Source: Nakamurella lactea DSM 19367
GTDB lineage: Bacteria; Actinomycetota; Actinomycetes; Mycobacteriales; Nakamurellaceae
Reading direction: 5' to 3'
NCBI RefSeq assembly: GCF_000426645.1
Contig: NZ_KE384550.1
Span: 146,733-210,732 of the forward strand
DNA: 64,000 nt
A program made the position numbers and the translations under genes. Positions 18,699 to 28,210 of the stretch are shown piece by piece. How positions within the stretch are numbered: position 1 is the first letter of the stretch; every line of letters begins with the position of its first letter. Below the pieces are notes generated by a model. It saw only the letters and a program-made list of their open reading frames with translations. It was not told the origin of the DNA and ran no database searches.

Positions 18699-19463
18699 AT
18701 GACGATCCTGATCGAGCGGCGCGACGACGTCGCTCACCTCACCCTGGCGAACGAGAAGCAGCGCAACGCGTTGTCCCCGGACGACTTCGCGGCACTGCAC
18801 GACGAACTCGACGCCATCGGGCTGTCCGGCGACATCAGGGCGGTGGTGATCACCGGAGCGGGTACGGCGTTCTGTTCCGGCGCCGGTCTGCCGGCCACCA
18901 TGACGCAGGATCCGCCGGCGGTGATCACCCGGCGGATCCACCGCACGGCGCTCAAGCTGCATCAGCTGCCGCAACCCACCATCGCGGCCGTCAACGGCGC
19001 GGCCTACGGCGCCGGGATGAGCCTGGCGCTGGGTTGCGACATCGTGCTGGCGTCGAGCACCGCCACCTTCTGCCAGGTATTCGTCAAACGCGGGCTGGCC
19101 CCGGACTTCGGCAGCAGCTGGCTGCTGCCCAGGTTGGTGGGCCTGCAGACCGCCAAGCGGCTGGCCCTGCTGGCCGAGGTCCTGGACGCACAGACCGCCA
19201 GGGAACTGGGCCTGGTCACCGAGGTCGTGCAGCCCGACGCGCTCGCGGAGGCCGCGCAGGCGCTGGCCCGCCGGTTGGCGGCCGGGCCGCCCGTTGCCCT
19301 CGCGTTGACCAAGCAGCTGCTGAACCGTTCGTTCGCATCGTCTTTCGCCGACCAGCTCGATGCGGAGGCCAGCGGGAGCGGCGTCACCACCGCGACCGCC
19401 GACGCCCGCGAGGCATTCAGCGCTTTTGCCGAGAAGCGGGACCCGGTCTTCCGCGGCCGCTGA
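18699..19463 (+). CDS. Enoyl-CoA hydratase/isomerase family protein (PaaG-like active site)
   Basis: The 254-residue crotonase has the oxyanion region AAYGAGMSLALGCD and LAPDFGSSWLLPR, so Asp occupies the position of the second catalytic Glu and the first is missing. As with the protein at 12650-13426, this favours isomerase-like chemistry. It is downstream of the FadD-type ligase and convergent with the MaoC gene only 6 bp away. Confidence 0.85.
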   Translation: MTILIERRDDVAHLTLANEKQRNALSPDDFAALHDELDAIGLSGDIRAVVITGAGTAFCSGAGLPATMTQDPPAVITRRIHRTALKLHQLPQPTIAAVNGAAYGAGMSLALGCDIVLASSTATFCQVFVKRGLAPDFGSSWLLPRLVGLQTAKRLALLAEVLDAQTARELGLVTEVVQPDALAEAAQALARRLAAGPPVALALTKQLLNRSFASSFADQLDAEASGSGVTTATADAREAFSAFAEKRDPVFRGR

Positions 19464-19469
19464 GGTCGG

Positions 19470-20360
19470 TCAGCTCGTCACCGCGAGATCGACACTCAGC
19501 GCCGGGGCGTCGTCGCGATCCCGCACGGTCGCCGCGGCGATCAGATGCCGGAGCCCGTCGTCGGCGATCCCGGTGTCCCAGAGCTTGAGCCCCATGGTCT
19601 CCCCGGGCAGCACGATGCCGGTGAACAGCCCGGTGTACTCGCCGATAGGTGCGACTTCGTCGTCCAGCACGCTCCGGACGATCGTCCGCAGCACCATCGC
19701 GTAGGTGCACAGGCCGTGCAGGATCGGCCGGTCGAACCCGACGGCCCTGGCCGCCTCGGGGTCCGCGTGCAGCGGATTCCGGTCGCCCAGCAGCCGGTAC
19801 AACAGCGCCTGCTGGGGCAGCGTCGGCACGTCCACCTCCAGGTCCGGTGCCCGGTCCGGCATCGCCACCGCCAGCGTTTCACCGCGTTCGCCACCGAAAC
19901 CGCCCTCGCCGCGGGCGAAGATGCCCATGGTCGAGGTCCACAGCGGAGTTCCGTCCGGGCTCGTCGCCGTGGTCTCGAAGTCGACGACGGCGGACTTCCC
20001 CTTGTCCTGGATGGCCGACACCCTGGTGCCCACCACGGCTTCCCCACTGACCGGGATCGGCCGGTGCACAGCGATCCGCTGGCTGCCGTGCAGGATCTTG
20101 TGCAGGTCGATGTCGATGCCCGGCCGGTTCAGCGAGGGCGGCTCGATCTGCCGGAGCCCGGGTGCCACCACACCGAAGCTCGGCAGCACGACGGTGTTCC
20201 ACTCGGTGGCGAACCGCAGTTCGGTCGGCGCCAGCGGGTCCGTTCCGGACCCCGTCGCCAGGTGGTAGTGCAGCACATCATCGGTGCTCCAGGAGATGGC
20301 GCGCTCGGACGCCGGGTCGGCGAGGGCAACGGTGGGATCGATCGGCACGTGTCGCTCCAT
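19470..20360 (-). CDS. MaoC-type enoyl-CoA hydratase 2 (double hot-dog)
   Basis: The 296-residue protein ends in the hydratase-2 signature DRNPLHADPEAARAVGFDRP, with Asp193 and His198 as catalytic pair. The length fits the double hot-dog form found in peroxisomal MFE-2 hydratase and in actinobacterial steroid side-chain hydratases. It would hydrate a trans-2-enoyl-CoA, probably bulky, to the (R)-3-hydroxyacyl-CoA. It lies 30 nt after the ligase at 20391-21968, in the same unit. Confidence 0.88.
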   Translation of the reverse strand: MERHVPIDPTVALADPASERAISWSTDDVLHYHLATGSGTDPLAPTELRFATEWNTVVLPSFGVVAPGLRQIEPPSLNRPGIDIDLHKILHGSQRIAVHRPIPVSGEAVVGTRVSAIQDKGKSAVVDFETTATSPDGTPLWTSTMGIFARGEGGFGGERGETLAVAMPDRAPDLEVDVPTLPQQALLYRLLGDRNPLHADPEAARAVGFDRPILHGLCTYAMVLRTIVRSVLDDEVAPIGEYTGLFTGIVLPGETMGLKLWDTGIADDGLRHLIAAATVRDRDDAPALSVDLAVTS

Positions 20361-20390
20361 GGTGAGAGATGGTGGGCGGGGAAACGGACA

Positions 20391-21968
20391 TCAGCCGGCG
20401 GACGGTGCCCGGTGGTTCATCCCGGCCTTGACCTCGACCCGCCGGATCTTGCCGGAGGCGGTCATCGGCAGCTCGGCGACGAAGCGCCAGGTCCGCGGGA
20501 TCTTGAAGTGCGCCAACCGCTGCTCGAGGTATTCCTCGAGGTCGGCGCCGGTCAGCTCCGGGTTCGTCGAGATCACGCTCGCGGCAACGGTTTCACCCCA
20601 CGACGGGTCGCTCAGACCGACCACCGCCGACCCGGTGACGTCCGGATGGGTCGACAGCGCGGCCTCGACCTCGGCGGGATAGATGTTCTCGCCGCCGCGG
20701 ATGATCACCTCGCGAATCCTGCCGTGAATCCGTAGGTAGCCGTGCTCGTCGATCGAGCCCAGGTCGCCCGACCGGAGGAACCCATCGCCAGGCAGCACTT
20801 CGGCGGTGCGCTCCGGATCGCCGTAGTAGCCGAGCATCACCATCGGCGAGCTGATCTGGATCTCGCCGGTCTCGCCGAATTTCAGCACCTCGCCGGTGCC
20901 GGGGTCGACGATGCGCAGCGTGGTGGCGTCGCCGGGCCGCCCGGCGGTGGTGGCGATCAGGTCCGGGTCGTCGCCCTCGACGCTGTTGGCGATGAACGGG
21001 CACTCCGACTGGCCGTAGGTGGTGATCACATCCGCGCCGAGTTCGTCGTTGACCCGGCGGATCAGGAACGGGCTGATGTCTGCGCCACCGAGACCGACCA
21101 CCTTGACGTCGCGGCCCTTCGACCTGACGTCCGGATGATTCAGCAGTCGTTCGACCATGATCGGTACCCCGCCGAAGTGCGTGCCACCCACCTCACCGAG
21201 CAGCCAGATGAATTCGTCGACATCGAACTTCGACAGGACCACGAAGGCGCTGCCGGTGGTGAGCGCGCCGAACACGATCGACACGGCGCCGCCGACATGG
21301 TGCAACGGGACGGCGTTCAGCGAGACGTCCTCGGTACCGGCACTGTGCTGCAACCGCAGCCAACCTCCGTTGACGGCCGCATGCTGGCTGATCATCGCCC
21401 CCTTGGGGAAACCCGTGGTGCCGGAGGTGAACTGAACGATGTACGGGGTCTGCGGATCGACGTCCAGAAACGACTCCGGCGCCGGCGCAAGCCCGCTGAG
21501 CGAGGCGATGTCCACCACCGGAATGTCTGCGGCAAGCTGCCGGGCCCGATCCTCGAGCGGGCGACCCAGGCCGTCGTACCCGGTGAAGACGACAGACGGC
21601 CCGACCATGTCGACGGCGTAGGCCGCCTCGGCGTCGGTCCAGGCCGTATTGAGTGCGCACATCATCAGGCCACGCGTTCCGATGGCCAGTTCCAGCAGGA
21701 CGAACTCGATGCTGTTCCGTGACCAGACACCGACCCTGGACCCGGGTTCCAGTCCGCTCAGGCTGTGCGCGACCGCGTTGACGGCTTCGGCGAGCTCCCG
21801 GTAGGTCAGCGACTTCACCTCGGCGCCGTCCCGCCAGCGGACCGCCGCGCGATCCCCGTGGGCGGCGGCCTGGCGACGGATCACCTGGGTGACGGATTCG
21901 GTCAGCACCGCATCGGCCTCGGCTCCCGTGGCGTAGGCCAGTCCGGCTTCGGTCCGCGTGTCTGTCAC
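20391..21968 (-). CDS. Acyl-CoA synthetase (AMP-forming), paralogue group A
   Basis: The 525-residue ligase has FTSGTTGFPKGA, TYGQSECPFIANS, the hinge RIREVIIRGGENIYPAEVE and a C-terminal TASGKIRR Lys. It shares local wording (GGVPIMVE, YGQSECP) with the ligase at 48074-49690, so the two are paralogues. The GTG at 21968 has GGGAG 6-7 nt upstream. It is divergent from an enoyl-CoA hydratase across operator 3 and followed by the MaoC hydratase. Confidence 0.88.
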   Translation of the reverse strand: MTDTRTEAGLAYATGAEADAVLTESVTQVIRRQAAAHGDRAAVRWRDGAEVKSLTYRELAEAVNAVAHSLSGLEPGSRVGVWSRNSIEFVLLELAIGTRGLMMCALNTAWTDAEAAYAVDMVGPSVVFTGYDGLGRPLEDRARQLAADIPVVDIASLSGLAPAPESFLDVDPQTPYIVQFTSGTTGFPKGAMISQHAAVNGGWLRLQHSAGTEDVSLNAVPLHHVGGAVSIVFGALTTGSAFVVLSKFDVDEFIWLLGEVGGTHFGGVPIMVERLLNHPDVRSKGRDVKVVGLGGADISPFLIRRVNDELGADVITTYGQSECPFIANSVEGDDPDLIATTAGRPGDATTLRIVDPGTGEVLKFGETGEIQISSPMVMLGYYGDPERTAEVLPGDGFLRSGDLGSIDEHGYLRIHGRIREVIIRGGENIYPAEVEAALSTHPDVTGSAVVGLSDPSWGETVAASVISTNPELTGADLEEYLEQRLAHFKIPRTWRFVAELPMTASGKIRRVEVKAGMNHRAPSAG

Positions 21969-22034
21969 CGTGTTCTCCCGTCCGCGGGCGTCGTCGCCCG
22001 TCGTCACCGCCGACTTCCAAGTCCTCATCATATC

Positions 22035-22048
22035 CAACCACTTGGTTG
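22035..22048. promoter_or_regulatory. Island operator 3
   Basis: CAACCACTTGGTTG, flanked by C and G to give a 16-bp near-perfect palindrome. It is between the divergent ligase and enoyl-CoA hydratase genes, 66 bp and 75 bp from their starts. Confidence 0.85.
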
Positions 22049-22123
22049 GCCATTTCGGGATGGTGTTGGGTATCGTCGAGTACACCCCCGCTCCCGTCCG
22101 ACCCGTCAGGAGGAACGGTCGAG

Positions 22124-22822
22124 TTGACCACACCGATGCTCCGCGCGACCCGACCGGATGGCGTCGCGATTCTCACGCTGAACCGGCCGGACAAGCGCAA
22201 CGCGCTGTCGCCCGCCCTGCTGCGCGAACTCGGCGACCTGCTGACGGCCGCCGCCGCCGACCCGACAGCCGGGGCGATCGTGCTGACCGGCGCGGGTTCG
22301 GCGTTCTGTGCCGGCGTCGACCTGGCGGCGATCCGCGCCCGTGAGGTGTTTCCGCGCGACCTCACCGACCGGATCGCGGCCGCCGGGGTTCCGGTGATCG
22401 CGGCGGTCAACGGGCCGGCCTACACCGGTGGTCTCGAGCTGGCGCTGGCCTGCGATTTCCGGATCGCCGGTCCGACAGCACGATTCGCCGACACCCATGC
22501 GACGTTGGGGTTGCTTCCGGCGTGGGGCATGTCCGCCCGACTGTCGGCCGCCGTCGGCCAGGGCTGGGCGCGGCAGCTGTCGCTGACGGCCGAACCGATC
22601 GACGCCGCCCTGGCGCTGCGGATCGGCCTGGTGAACGAGGTCGTCGCCGATCCGGTCGGTCGGGCCGTCGAACTCGCCGCGGCCATCGCCGCCGCCGACC
22701 GCCATGCCGTCGGCACCGTCCGGGAGCTCTACGACATCGCGGGCGACTCCGCCGCGGCCGGCCATCGCGCCGAACGTCTCGCGCGGGAGCTGACGGTCCG
22801 GCAACCTGACTCCCGCCAGTAG
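22124..22822 (+). CDS. Enoyl-CoA hydratase/isomerase family protein
   Basis: This 232-residue crotonase is rather short. The first catalytic Glu is present (TGGLELALACD), but the second region reads GLLPAWGMSARL and lacks the usual acid, so the hydratase mechanism may be altered. TTG at 22124 is chosen because AGGAGG lies 10 nt upstream; an ATG at 22136 is the alternative. It is convergent with the acyl-CoA dehydrogenase at 22829, only 6 bp away. Confidence 0.82.
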   Translation: MTTPMLRATRPDGVAILTLNRPDKRNALSPALLRELGDLLTAAAADPTAGAIVLTGAGSAFCAGVDLAAIRAREVFPRDLTDRIAAAGVPVIAAVNGPAYTGGLELALACDFRIAGPTARFADTHATLGLLPAWGMSARLSAAVGQGWARQLSLTAEPIDAALALRIGLVNEVVADPVGRAVELAAAIAAADRHAVGTVRELYDIAGDSAAAGHRAERLARELTVRQPDSRQ

Positions 22823-22828
22823 CCGCGA

Positions 22829-23929
22829 TCAGCGGTCCCGTGGCAGGCCGAGCACCTTCTCGGCGATGATGTTCCGCTGGATTTCCGAGGTGCCGCCGTA
22901 GATGGTCGCGGCCAGCGACTCCATCCGATCGGCGAACAGGTGCGGGTCGGCCCGACCATCGCCGTGTTCGAGGGCGAGCTGACCGGCCCGTTGCGCGGTC
23001 TCGGACCCGAAGAGCTTGAGCAGCAGGAACTCCGGCGTGCTCCGTCCGGCCATCCGGCCGATCGCGGTGCGCATCCCGGTGAACCTGATGGCGGCAGCGT
23101 CGGCCAGCAGCCTCCCCGCCTCCGAGGCGACATGGCCGGGCAGGTCCGGACGGTCCAGCACCGGGCGCAGGGCGTGCTCGACGTCGACCCAATTGTTCAC
23201 CCAGACCATGTCCCGTTCGTGTTCCAGGCTGGCGCCGGCGACCCGCCACCCGTCGTTCAGCTCACCTAGCAGGTTGCCCTTCGGGATCCGGACGCCGTCC
23301 AGGAAGACCTCGCAGAACTCGTCGATCGACTCAGCGGCCCGGGCGATCGGCCGGATGTCGACACCGGGCGAGCGCAGATCCATGATGAGACAGGAGATCC
23401 CGGCGTGCTTGCTGGCGTCGGGATCCGTCCGCACGTACAGCGTGCACCAACGGGACTTGTGGGCCTGCGTCGTCCAGATCTTCTGCCCGTCCACCACGAA
23501 GTGGTCGCCGTCCAGCCGTGCCCGGGTGCGCAGCGACGCCAGATCGGAACCGGCCAGCGGTTCCGACATCCCCAGCGCCCACCACTCGTCCCCGCGGAGT
23601 ACCGGCCGCAGGTAGCGCTGCTGCTGCTCACGGGTACCGAAGGCGCGCAGGGCCGGAGCCACCACTCCTGGCCCTTGCACATTGGGCGACCGCGGCACGT
23701 TGCGCCTGGCCCCCTCGATCCGCAGGGCCAGCCCATCGGCCTCGGTCAGGTTGTGGCCGCCCAGTTCGCCCTCCCACTCGGGCATCAGCCAGCCCTCGTC
23801 GAAAGCCGCCGCCTGGTAAGCGATCTTCAGAGCCTCGTCGCGCCGGTAGTCGGCGTACCGCTCGTGGTAGTCGGCGGGCAGCACCCGGGCAAGGAAGGCG
23901 TCGAACTCGGCCAGCAGTTCGGGATTCAT
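22829..23929 (-). CDS. Acyl-CoA dehydrogenase, subunit with complete C-terminal domain
   Basis: This 366-residue protein has ACAD signatures: GMSEPLAGSDLASL (acyl/FAD binding), WTTQAHKSRW and the C-terminal YGGTSEIQRNIIAEKVLG. It overlaps the dehydrogenase gene upstream by ATGA. Adjacent FadE genes in steroid catabolism form alpha2beta2 enzymes for ring-containing CoA thioesters, so this is probably one half of such a complex. It is the last gene of the operon that starts at 26587. Confidence 0.88.
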   Translation of the reverse strand: MNPELLAEFDAFLARVLPADYHERYADYRRDEALKIAYQAAAFDEGWLMPEWEGELGGHNLTEADGLALRIEGARRNVPRSPNVQGPGVVAPALRAFGTREQQQRYLRPVLRGDEWWALGMSEPLAGSDLASLRTRARLDGDHFVVDGQKIWTTQAHKSRWCTLYVRTDPDASKHAGISCLIMDLRSPGVDIRPIARAAESIDEFCEVFLDGVRIPKGNLLGELNDGWRVAGASLEHERDMVWVNNWVDVEHALRPVLDRPDLPGHVASEAGRLLADAAAIRFTGMRTAIGRMAGRSTPEFLLLKLFGSETAQRAGQLALEHGDGRADPHLFADRMESLAATIYGGTSEIQRNIIAEKVLGLPRDR

Positions 23930-24960
23930 CGTCTCGTTCCCATCAGCCGGACGGCACGGATCTGGCACTCGGCGGTTGATCCCAGCACGGATGCGGTCTG
24001 CTCCGCCCGGCGGAAGTACAGGTGGGCATCGGCCTCGAAGGTGACCCCCATCGCGCCGAGCAGCTGAACATGGGTGGCGGTGATCCGCAGTGCGGCCTCG
24101 GCGGCGGCGGCCTTGGCCAACAACGCCAGAACTCCCGGCGCCCAGTCGGTGTCCAGCTCGGGGTGATCGACCACCACCGCGGCTGCGCGGGTCAGGGACC
24201 GGGCACGTTCGACGAGGACGTAGTGGTCGGCCAGCCGGTGCTTGACCGCCTGGAACGCCCCGATCGGCCTGCCGAACTGCTCACGGGCGAGGGCATGGTC
24301 GACACTGCGTTGCAGTGCGCCGGCGGCGATGCCGACCAGGTCGGCGGCAAAGATGGTGCGCGCCGGCGCCAGCACGTGATCGATCGTGGCATCGACGGTC
24401 TGCGCCCGGCCCTCCGCGATGGACCCGGACCACCGGGCCACCGGGCGGCTCGGGTCCACATGCGTCACCAGCTCGGGCGCGCCGGCCGGGGTCACCTCGG
24501 CCACCCGGGTGGTGGCGTCATCGACGACGGCGACGGTGACGACGGTCGCCGCACCGGCGCCGTCCAGCACTCCGGCGGCCGGATCCGTGGTGAGCGCGGT
24601 GCTGCGGTCCGTCTCCGCGGGGACCCCGAGCCCGCCGCGGATCAGCGTGTGCCGGCCGGCGGCGGTCGCCGCGAGCGGCAGCGGCAGCAACGCCCGGCCG
24701 GATTCCTCCACCACCGCAACGAGATCCGTCAGCCCGCCGATGCCACCGGCCGACTCGGGCAGACCGATCACGGGATATCCCGCCTCCACGATCTCGACCC
24801 ACCGATCGAGCGGGCGCCCGCCGGCACCGAAGCACTCACGCACTCCCGTCAGCGGGAACTGCTCGGCGAAATGCCGGCGGGCGGTGTCGGCGAGTTCCTG
24901 GCGCTCCGCGCCCGGAACCAGATCGTCCCAGGCCGCCAGCGCCGAGGGAGACGTTGTCAT
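23926..24960 (-). CDS. Acyl-CoA dehydrogenase, partner subunit
   Basis: The 344-residue ACAD has a low-complexity Ala/Val-rich middle domain and retains REQFGRPIGAFQAVKHRLAD and LGAMGVTFEADAHLYFRRA. It lacks the GGTSEIQ C-terminus of its neighbour. This unequal pairing, with 4-bp overlaps on both sides, fits a heteromeric dehydrogenase in which the subunits share FAD and catalytic residues. It sits between the crotonase and the second dehydrogenase. Confidence 0.85.
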   Translation of the reverse strand: MTTSPSALAAWDDLVPGAERQELADTARRHFAEQFPLTGVRECFGAGGRPLDRWVEIVEAGYPVIGLPESAGGIGGLTDLVAVVEESGRALLPLPLAATAAGRHTLIRGGLGVPAETDRSTALTTDPAAGVLDGAGAATVVTVAVVDDATTRVAEVTPAGAPELVTHVDPSRPVARWSGSIAEGRAQTVDATIDHVLAPARTIFAADLVGIAAGALQRSVDHALAREQFGRPIGAFQAVKHRLADHYVLVERARSLTRAAAVVVDHPELDTDWAPGVLALLAKAAAAEAALRITATHVQLLGAMGVTFEADAHLYFRRAEQTASVLGSTAECQIRAVRLMGTRR

Positions 24961-25817
24961 GGCTGCTCCCTGCGGCGCTGCACGCGACCGGCGACCGCGT
25001 TCATTGCCTCATGGGTGGCAGGGTGATCGAACAGGACGGACTGTGCCCGATGCTCCGCCTGCAGCTGCCCGACGAGGTCCGCGGCGGTGGCCCGACGCAG
25101 CAGGCGCTTGGCGAATCGGACCCCCAGCGGCGGATTGGCGGCGATGCGCGCGGCCAGCTCCAGTGCGCCGTCGGTGAGATCGTCGTCATCGAAGACCGAC
25201 GACACCAGACCGATGTCGCGGGCCTGCTCGGCGGTGAGCATCCGCGAGGTGAACAGCAGCTCGGCGGCGGTGGCGGCTCCGACGATGGTGGGCAACAGCA
25301 GGCTGGCCCCCATCTCCGGGGCGATCCCGACGGCGGCGAAACCCGTGCCGAAGCGTGCGGATCCGCCGGCCACCCGGAGGTCGGCCAGCAGCGTCAGTGC
25401 GAAGCCACCACCGACCGCCGCCCCGTTGACCGCGGCGATCACCGGCTTGTCCAGGCTCCAGATGCGCTGTACCCACCGGCCGGCATTGCCGAACTCGTCC
25501 ACTACCCGTTCGTCCGGGGAGAGCTCGGCAACACCCTTGGCGCCGCCGATCAGTTCACCGGCCAGCATGTCCCTGGCCGCGACCCCGGCCACCTGGTCGA
25601 AGTCCGCGACATCCGCCCCCACGCAGAAGGATTTCCCGGTGCCGGTCAGCACCACGACGCGGACACCGTCGTCCGATCGGGCCCGGTCGAATGCCTCCGC
25701 GAGGTCACGCAACATCGTCCCGCCGATGGCGTTGTGCCGCTGCGGGCGGTTCAGCCGCACCAGCAGGGTCGCCCCATGGCGCTCCGTCAGCACGTCACCG
25801 TTGTCCTGTGCTGTCAC
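24957..25817 (-). CDS. Enoyl-CoA hydratase/isomerase family protein
   Basis: The 286-residue crotonase has AVGGGFALTLLAD and VGIAPEMGASLLLP. The second catalytic Glu is present, but the first position is Ala. It overlaps both neighbours by ATGA-type junctions, so it is translated in step with the SDR before it and the dehydrogenase pair after it. Together they form a beta-oxidation module of dehydrogenase, hydratase/isomerase and hydroxyacyl dehydrogenase. Confidence 0.86.
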   Translation of the reverse strand: MTAQDNGDVLTERHGATLLVRLNRPQRHNAIGGTMLRDLAEAFDRARSDDGVRVVVLTGTGKSFCVGADVADFDQVAGVAARDMLAGELIGGAKGVAELSPDERVVDEFGNAGRWVQRIWSLDKPVIAAVNGAAVGGGFALTLLADLRVAGGSARFGTGFAAVGIAPEMGASLLLPTIVGAATAAELLFTSRMLTAEQARDIGLVSSVFDDDDLTDGALELAARIAANPPLGVRFAKRLLRRATAADLVGQLQAEHRAQSVLFDHPATHEAMNAVAGRVQRRREQP

Positions 25818-26587
25818 AGGGTTTCACCTCCGTCGATGCCGATCGTCTCCCCGGTGATGTACCCGGCCGACTCGCCGCACAGGAACGCCACCAGGGCACC
25901 GAATTCCTCGAGTTCGCCCGCCCGGCGGGCGGGAACCCTGGCCAGCAGTCGCTTCATTGCGTCCGGGTCGTCGAACTGCTCGCGCGTCATCTCCGTGGAG
26001 AAGTGGCCCGCGGCAACGGCATTCACCGTCACCCCGGTCCTTGCCCACTCCCGCGCCACTGATCTGGTGAGCTGGACGAGCCCGCCCTTGGCGGTGTCGT
26101 AGACCGTGGTGAACGGGACGGCGCGCCGCACCACGTTCGAGACGACGTTGACCACCCGGCCGTAACGCTGCGCCAGCATGGACGGGCCGAACTCACGCAG
26201 CATGCGCATGGCGCCGTGCAGATGAACGTCGAGAACGGAATCCCATTCGTCGTCGGACACCGGCGAACCGCCATCGTCCCGACCGGGCAGGGGTACCAGC
26301 GGCTTGTACAGCAGCGAGCCGGCGTTGTTCACCAGCACATCGACGGCACCGAACGCCTCCAGCACGTCGTCGCGGGCCGTCGCCACCGCGGCGGAGGAGC
26401 GCACATCGACGGTGACGGCGAGTCCGCGGACCCCCAACTCGCCGATCTCCGCGGCGACCTGCTGCACCTGGTCGGCGCTGCGGGCCAGCACCGCCACGTC
26501 CATCCCCTGTCGGGCAAGCTCCGCGGCCACCGCACGGCCGAGACCTCGTCCCGCACCGGTGACCACCGCGACCCTTCGTCGGTCCAT
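25814..26587 (-). CDS. Short-chain dehydrogenase/reductase
   Basis: This 257-residue SDR has TGAGRGLG at about residues 10-17, VNNAG, a VVNVVSNVV-FTTVYDTAKGG catalytic region with Tyr and Lys, and GYITGETIGIDGG near the end. It is the first gene of a four-gene operon (SDR, crotonase, two dehydrogenases). ATG at 26587 is chosen because it immediately precedes the Rossmann fold; an upstream frame reaches 26785 but would span operators. Operator 4 is 110 bp upstream. Confidence 0.87.
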   Translation of the reverse strand: MDRRRVAVVTGAGRGLGRAVAAELARQGMDVAVLARSADQVQQVAAEIGELGVRGLAVTVDVRSSAAVATARDDVLEAFGAVDVLVNNAGSLLYKPLVPLPGRDDGGSPVSDDEWDSVLDVHLHGAMRMLREFGPSMLAQRYGRVVNVVSNVVRRAVPFTTVYDTAKGGLVQLTRSVAREWARTGVTVNAVAAGHFSTEMTREQFDDPDAMKRLLARVPARRAGELEEFGALVAFLCGESAGYITGETIGIDGGETL

Positions 26588-26697
26588 GTCCGCACCCTCT
26601 CTCTCGGGTGTCCCGCTGACGGCAGCGGCCACCGTGGCCGGGATCGGCGTCGGCGCTCCGCGGCGTTGCCCGGATCCGGCGTCCCATCTGAACATAT

Positions 26698-26711
26698 CGA
26701 CCAAGTAGTTG
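26698..26711. promoter_or_regulatory. Island operator 4
   Basis: CGACCAAGTAGTTG matches the consensus with one change (G at position 2). It lies upstream of the SDR-crotonase-dehydrogenase operon on the minus strand. A second copy lies 90 bp away in the same divergent gap. Confidence 0.72.
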
Positions 26712-26787
26712 GCCACCGCTACCCGACCCGTCGACACCGGCGACGATCCGATGGCGGCCCGGCGCACCGGAGACACCACTATCAAAC

Positions 26788-26801
26788 CAACTCAATGGTT
26801 G
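26788..26801. promoter_or_regulatory. Island operator 5
   Basis: CAACTCAATGGTTG sits inside a longer symmetric element, AACCAAC...GTTGGTT (26785-26804). It ends 14 bp before the GTG of the MFS permease. Confidence 0.85.
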
Positions 26802-26815
26802 GTTAAGTTCACCGG

Positions 26816-28207
26816 GTGACCACACTTCACCTCCGCCTGACCTACGCGGTTCTGCTCGGTGCTGCGCTGGCGTTCGCGTTGCTGCAGGCGATGGTGATGC
26901 CCGTGCTGCCGACCATCCAGGACCACCTGGGCACCGATTCCCGGCAGGTCGCCTGGGTGGTCAGTTCGTATCTGCTGGCGTCCGCCGTCGCCACCCCGCT
27001 GGTCGGGCGGTTGGGGGACGTCCTCGGCCGGAAAAGGGTGCTGGTCGCCGCACTGTGCACCCTGGCAGTCGGGTCGCTGGCCGCCGCCTACGCGCCGAAC
27101 CTCGGCCTGATGGTGGCGGCCAGGGTGCTGCAAGGGGTCGGCGCCGGCGTGGTGCCGCTGTCGATCGGGATTGTCCGGGACGAGTTTCCCGCGCATCGGA
27201 TCCCGGCGGCGGTCGGCACCATTGCGGCGCTCACCGGCATCGGCGCGGGGGTGGGATTGGTCCTGGCCGGCCCGCTGATCGATCTGCTCGGGTACCGGTC
27301 ACTGTTCCTGGTTCCGATGGGACTGACTGCGGCGACCGCCGTCCTCGCGGCGCTGGTCCTGCGCGAGTCGCCACGGCAGGCCGGAACGGTTTCCTGGCTC
27401 CCCGCACCGTTTCTGAGCCTCGCCGTCACCGCACTGATCCTGGCCACCATCCAGGGCGGAGCCTGGGGTTGGGCCGACCCGCGGATGCTCGGGCTGTATG
27501 CGGCCACCGTCGGGTTCGGGATCTGTTGGGTGGTCGCGGAGCGGCACGCCGAACGGCCGCTGATCGATCTGGACATGCTCAAACGTCCCGCGGTCCGTTC
27601 GGTGAACCTGGTGACGTTCCTGCTCGGCTTCGTGATGTTCGGTGTGTACGCGTACGTCCCGCAGTTCCTGCAGGCGCCGCGATCCACCGGCTACGGCTTC
27701 GGCGCGTCGGTCACTATGTCCGGCCTCGTGATGGCGCCGATGGCCGCGTGCGTGTTCGTCGGCGGGGTCACCGCGGCAAGGGCGTCCGCCCGGTTCGGGC
27801 CACGCCTGGTCATTCTGACCGCGAGCGCGGTGATGGCTCTGTCCTTGGTCGTGTTGCTGGCGGCGCGCACGCAACTGTGGCAGATCGGTTCGACCCTCGC
27901 GGTGTACGGGGTCGCGCTCGGTGTCAATCTGGCCGCAGTGTCGATGGCCGTCGTGCTGGCAGTGTCCGCGAAGCTCACCGCGGTCGCCAGCGCGGTCAAC
28001 GTCAACATGCGCACCATCGGCGGCGCCATCGGCGCCGCGATGATCGCTACCGTCATCACCGCCGGGGTCGAGCCGGGCGGGCCTCCCGCGGAGTCCGGAT
28101 ATCTGATCGCGTTCGCCACCTTGGCGGTCATCGTCGCCGTGGCCAGCGTGCTGGCGCTGACGATTCCCGGCAACGGCGATCGTGAGCCTCTCGCTGCGGT
28201 CGCCTGA
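26816..28207 (+). CDS. MFS permease (DHA2/EmrB-like)
   Basis: The 463-residue, strongly hydrophobic protein has MFS motif A-like GRLGDVLGRKRV between the second and third membrane segments and a motif C-like GIGAGVGLVLAGPL. DHA2-type permeases are proton-driven exporters, but in a catabolic island it could equally import substrate or export an intermediate. The GTG at 26816 is close behind operator 5 with no evident ribosome binding site, so a leaderless or short-leader mRNA is possible. It is convergent with the lipocalin-like gene. Confidence 0.85.
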   Translation: MTTLHLRLTYAVLLGAALAFALLQAMVMPVLPTIQDHLGTDSRQVAWVVSSYLLASAVATPLVGRLGDVLGRKRVLVAALCTLAVGSLAAAYAPNLGLMVAARVLQGVGAGVVPLSIGIVRDEFPAHRIPAAVGTIAALTGIGAGVGLVLAGPLIDLLGYRSLFLVPMGLTAATAVLAALVLRESPRQAGTVSWLPAPFLSLAVTALILATIQGGAWGWADPRMLGLYAATVGFGICWVVAERHAERPLIDLDMLKRPAVRSVNLVTFLLGFVMFGVYAYVPQFLQAPRSTGYGFGASVTMSGLVMAPMAACVFVGGVTAARASARFGPRLVILTASAVMALSLVVLLAARTQLWQIGSTLAVYGVALGVNLAAVSMAVVLAVSAKLTAVASAVNVNMRTIGGAIGAAMIATVITAGVEPGGPPAESGYLIAFATLAVIVAVASVLALTIPGNGDREPLAAVA

Positions 28208-28210
28208 AGG

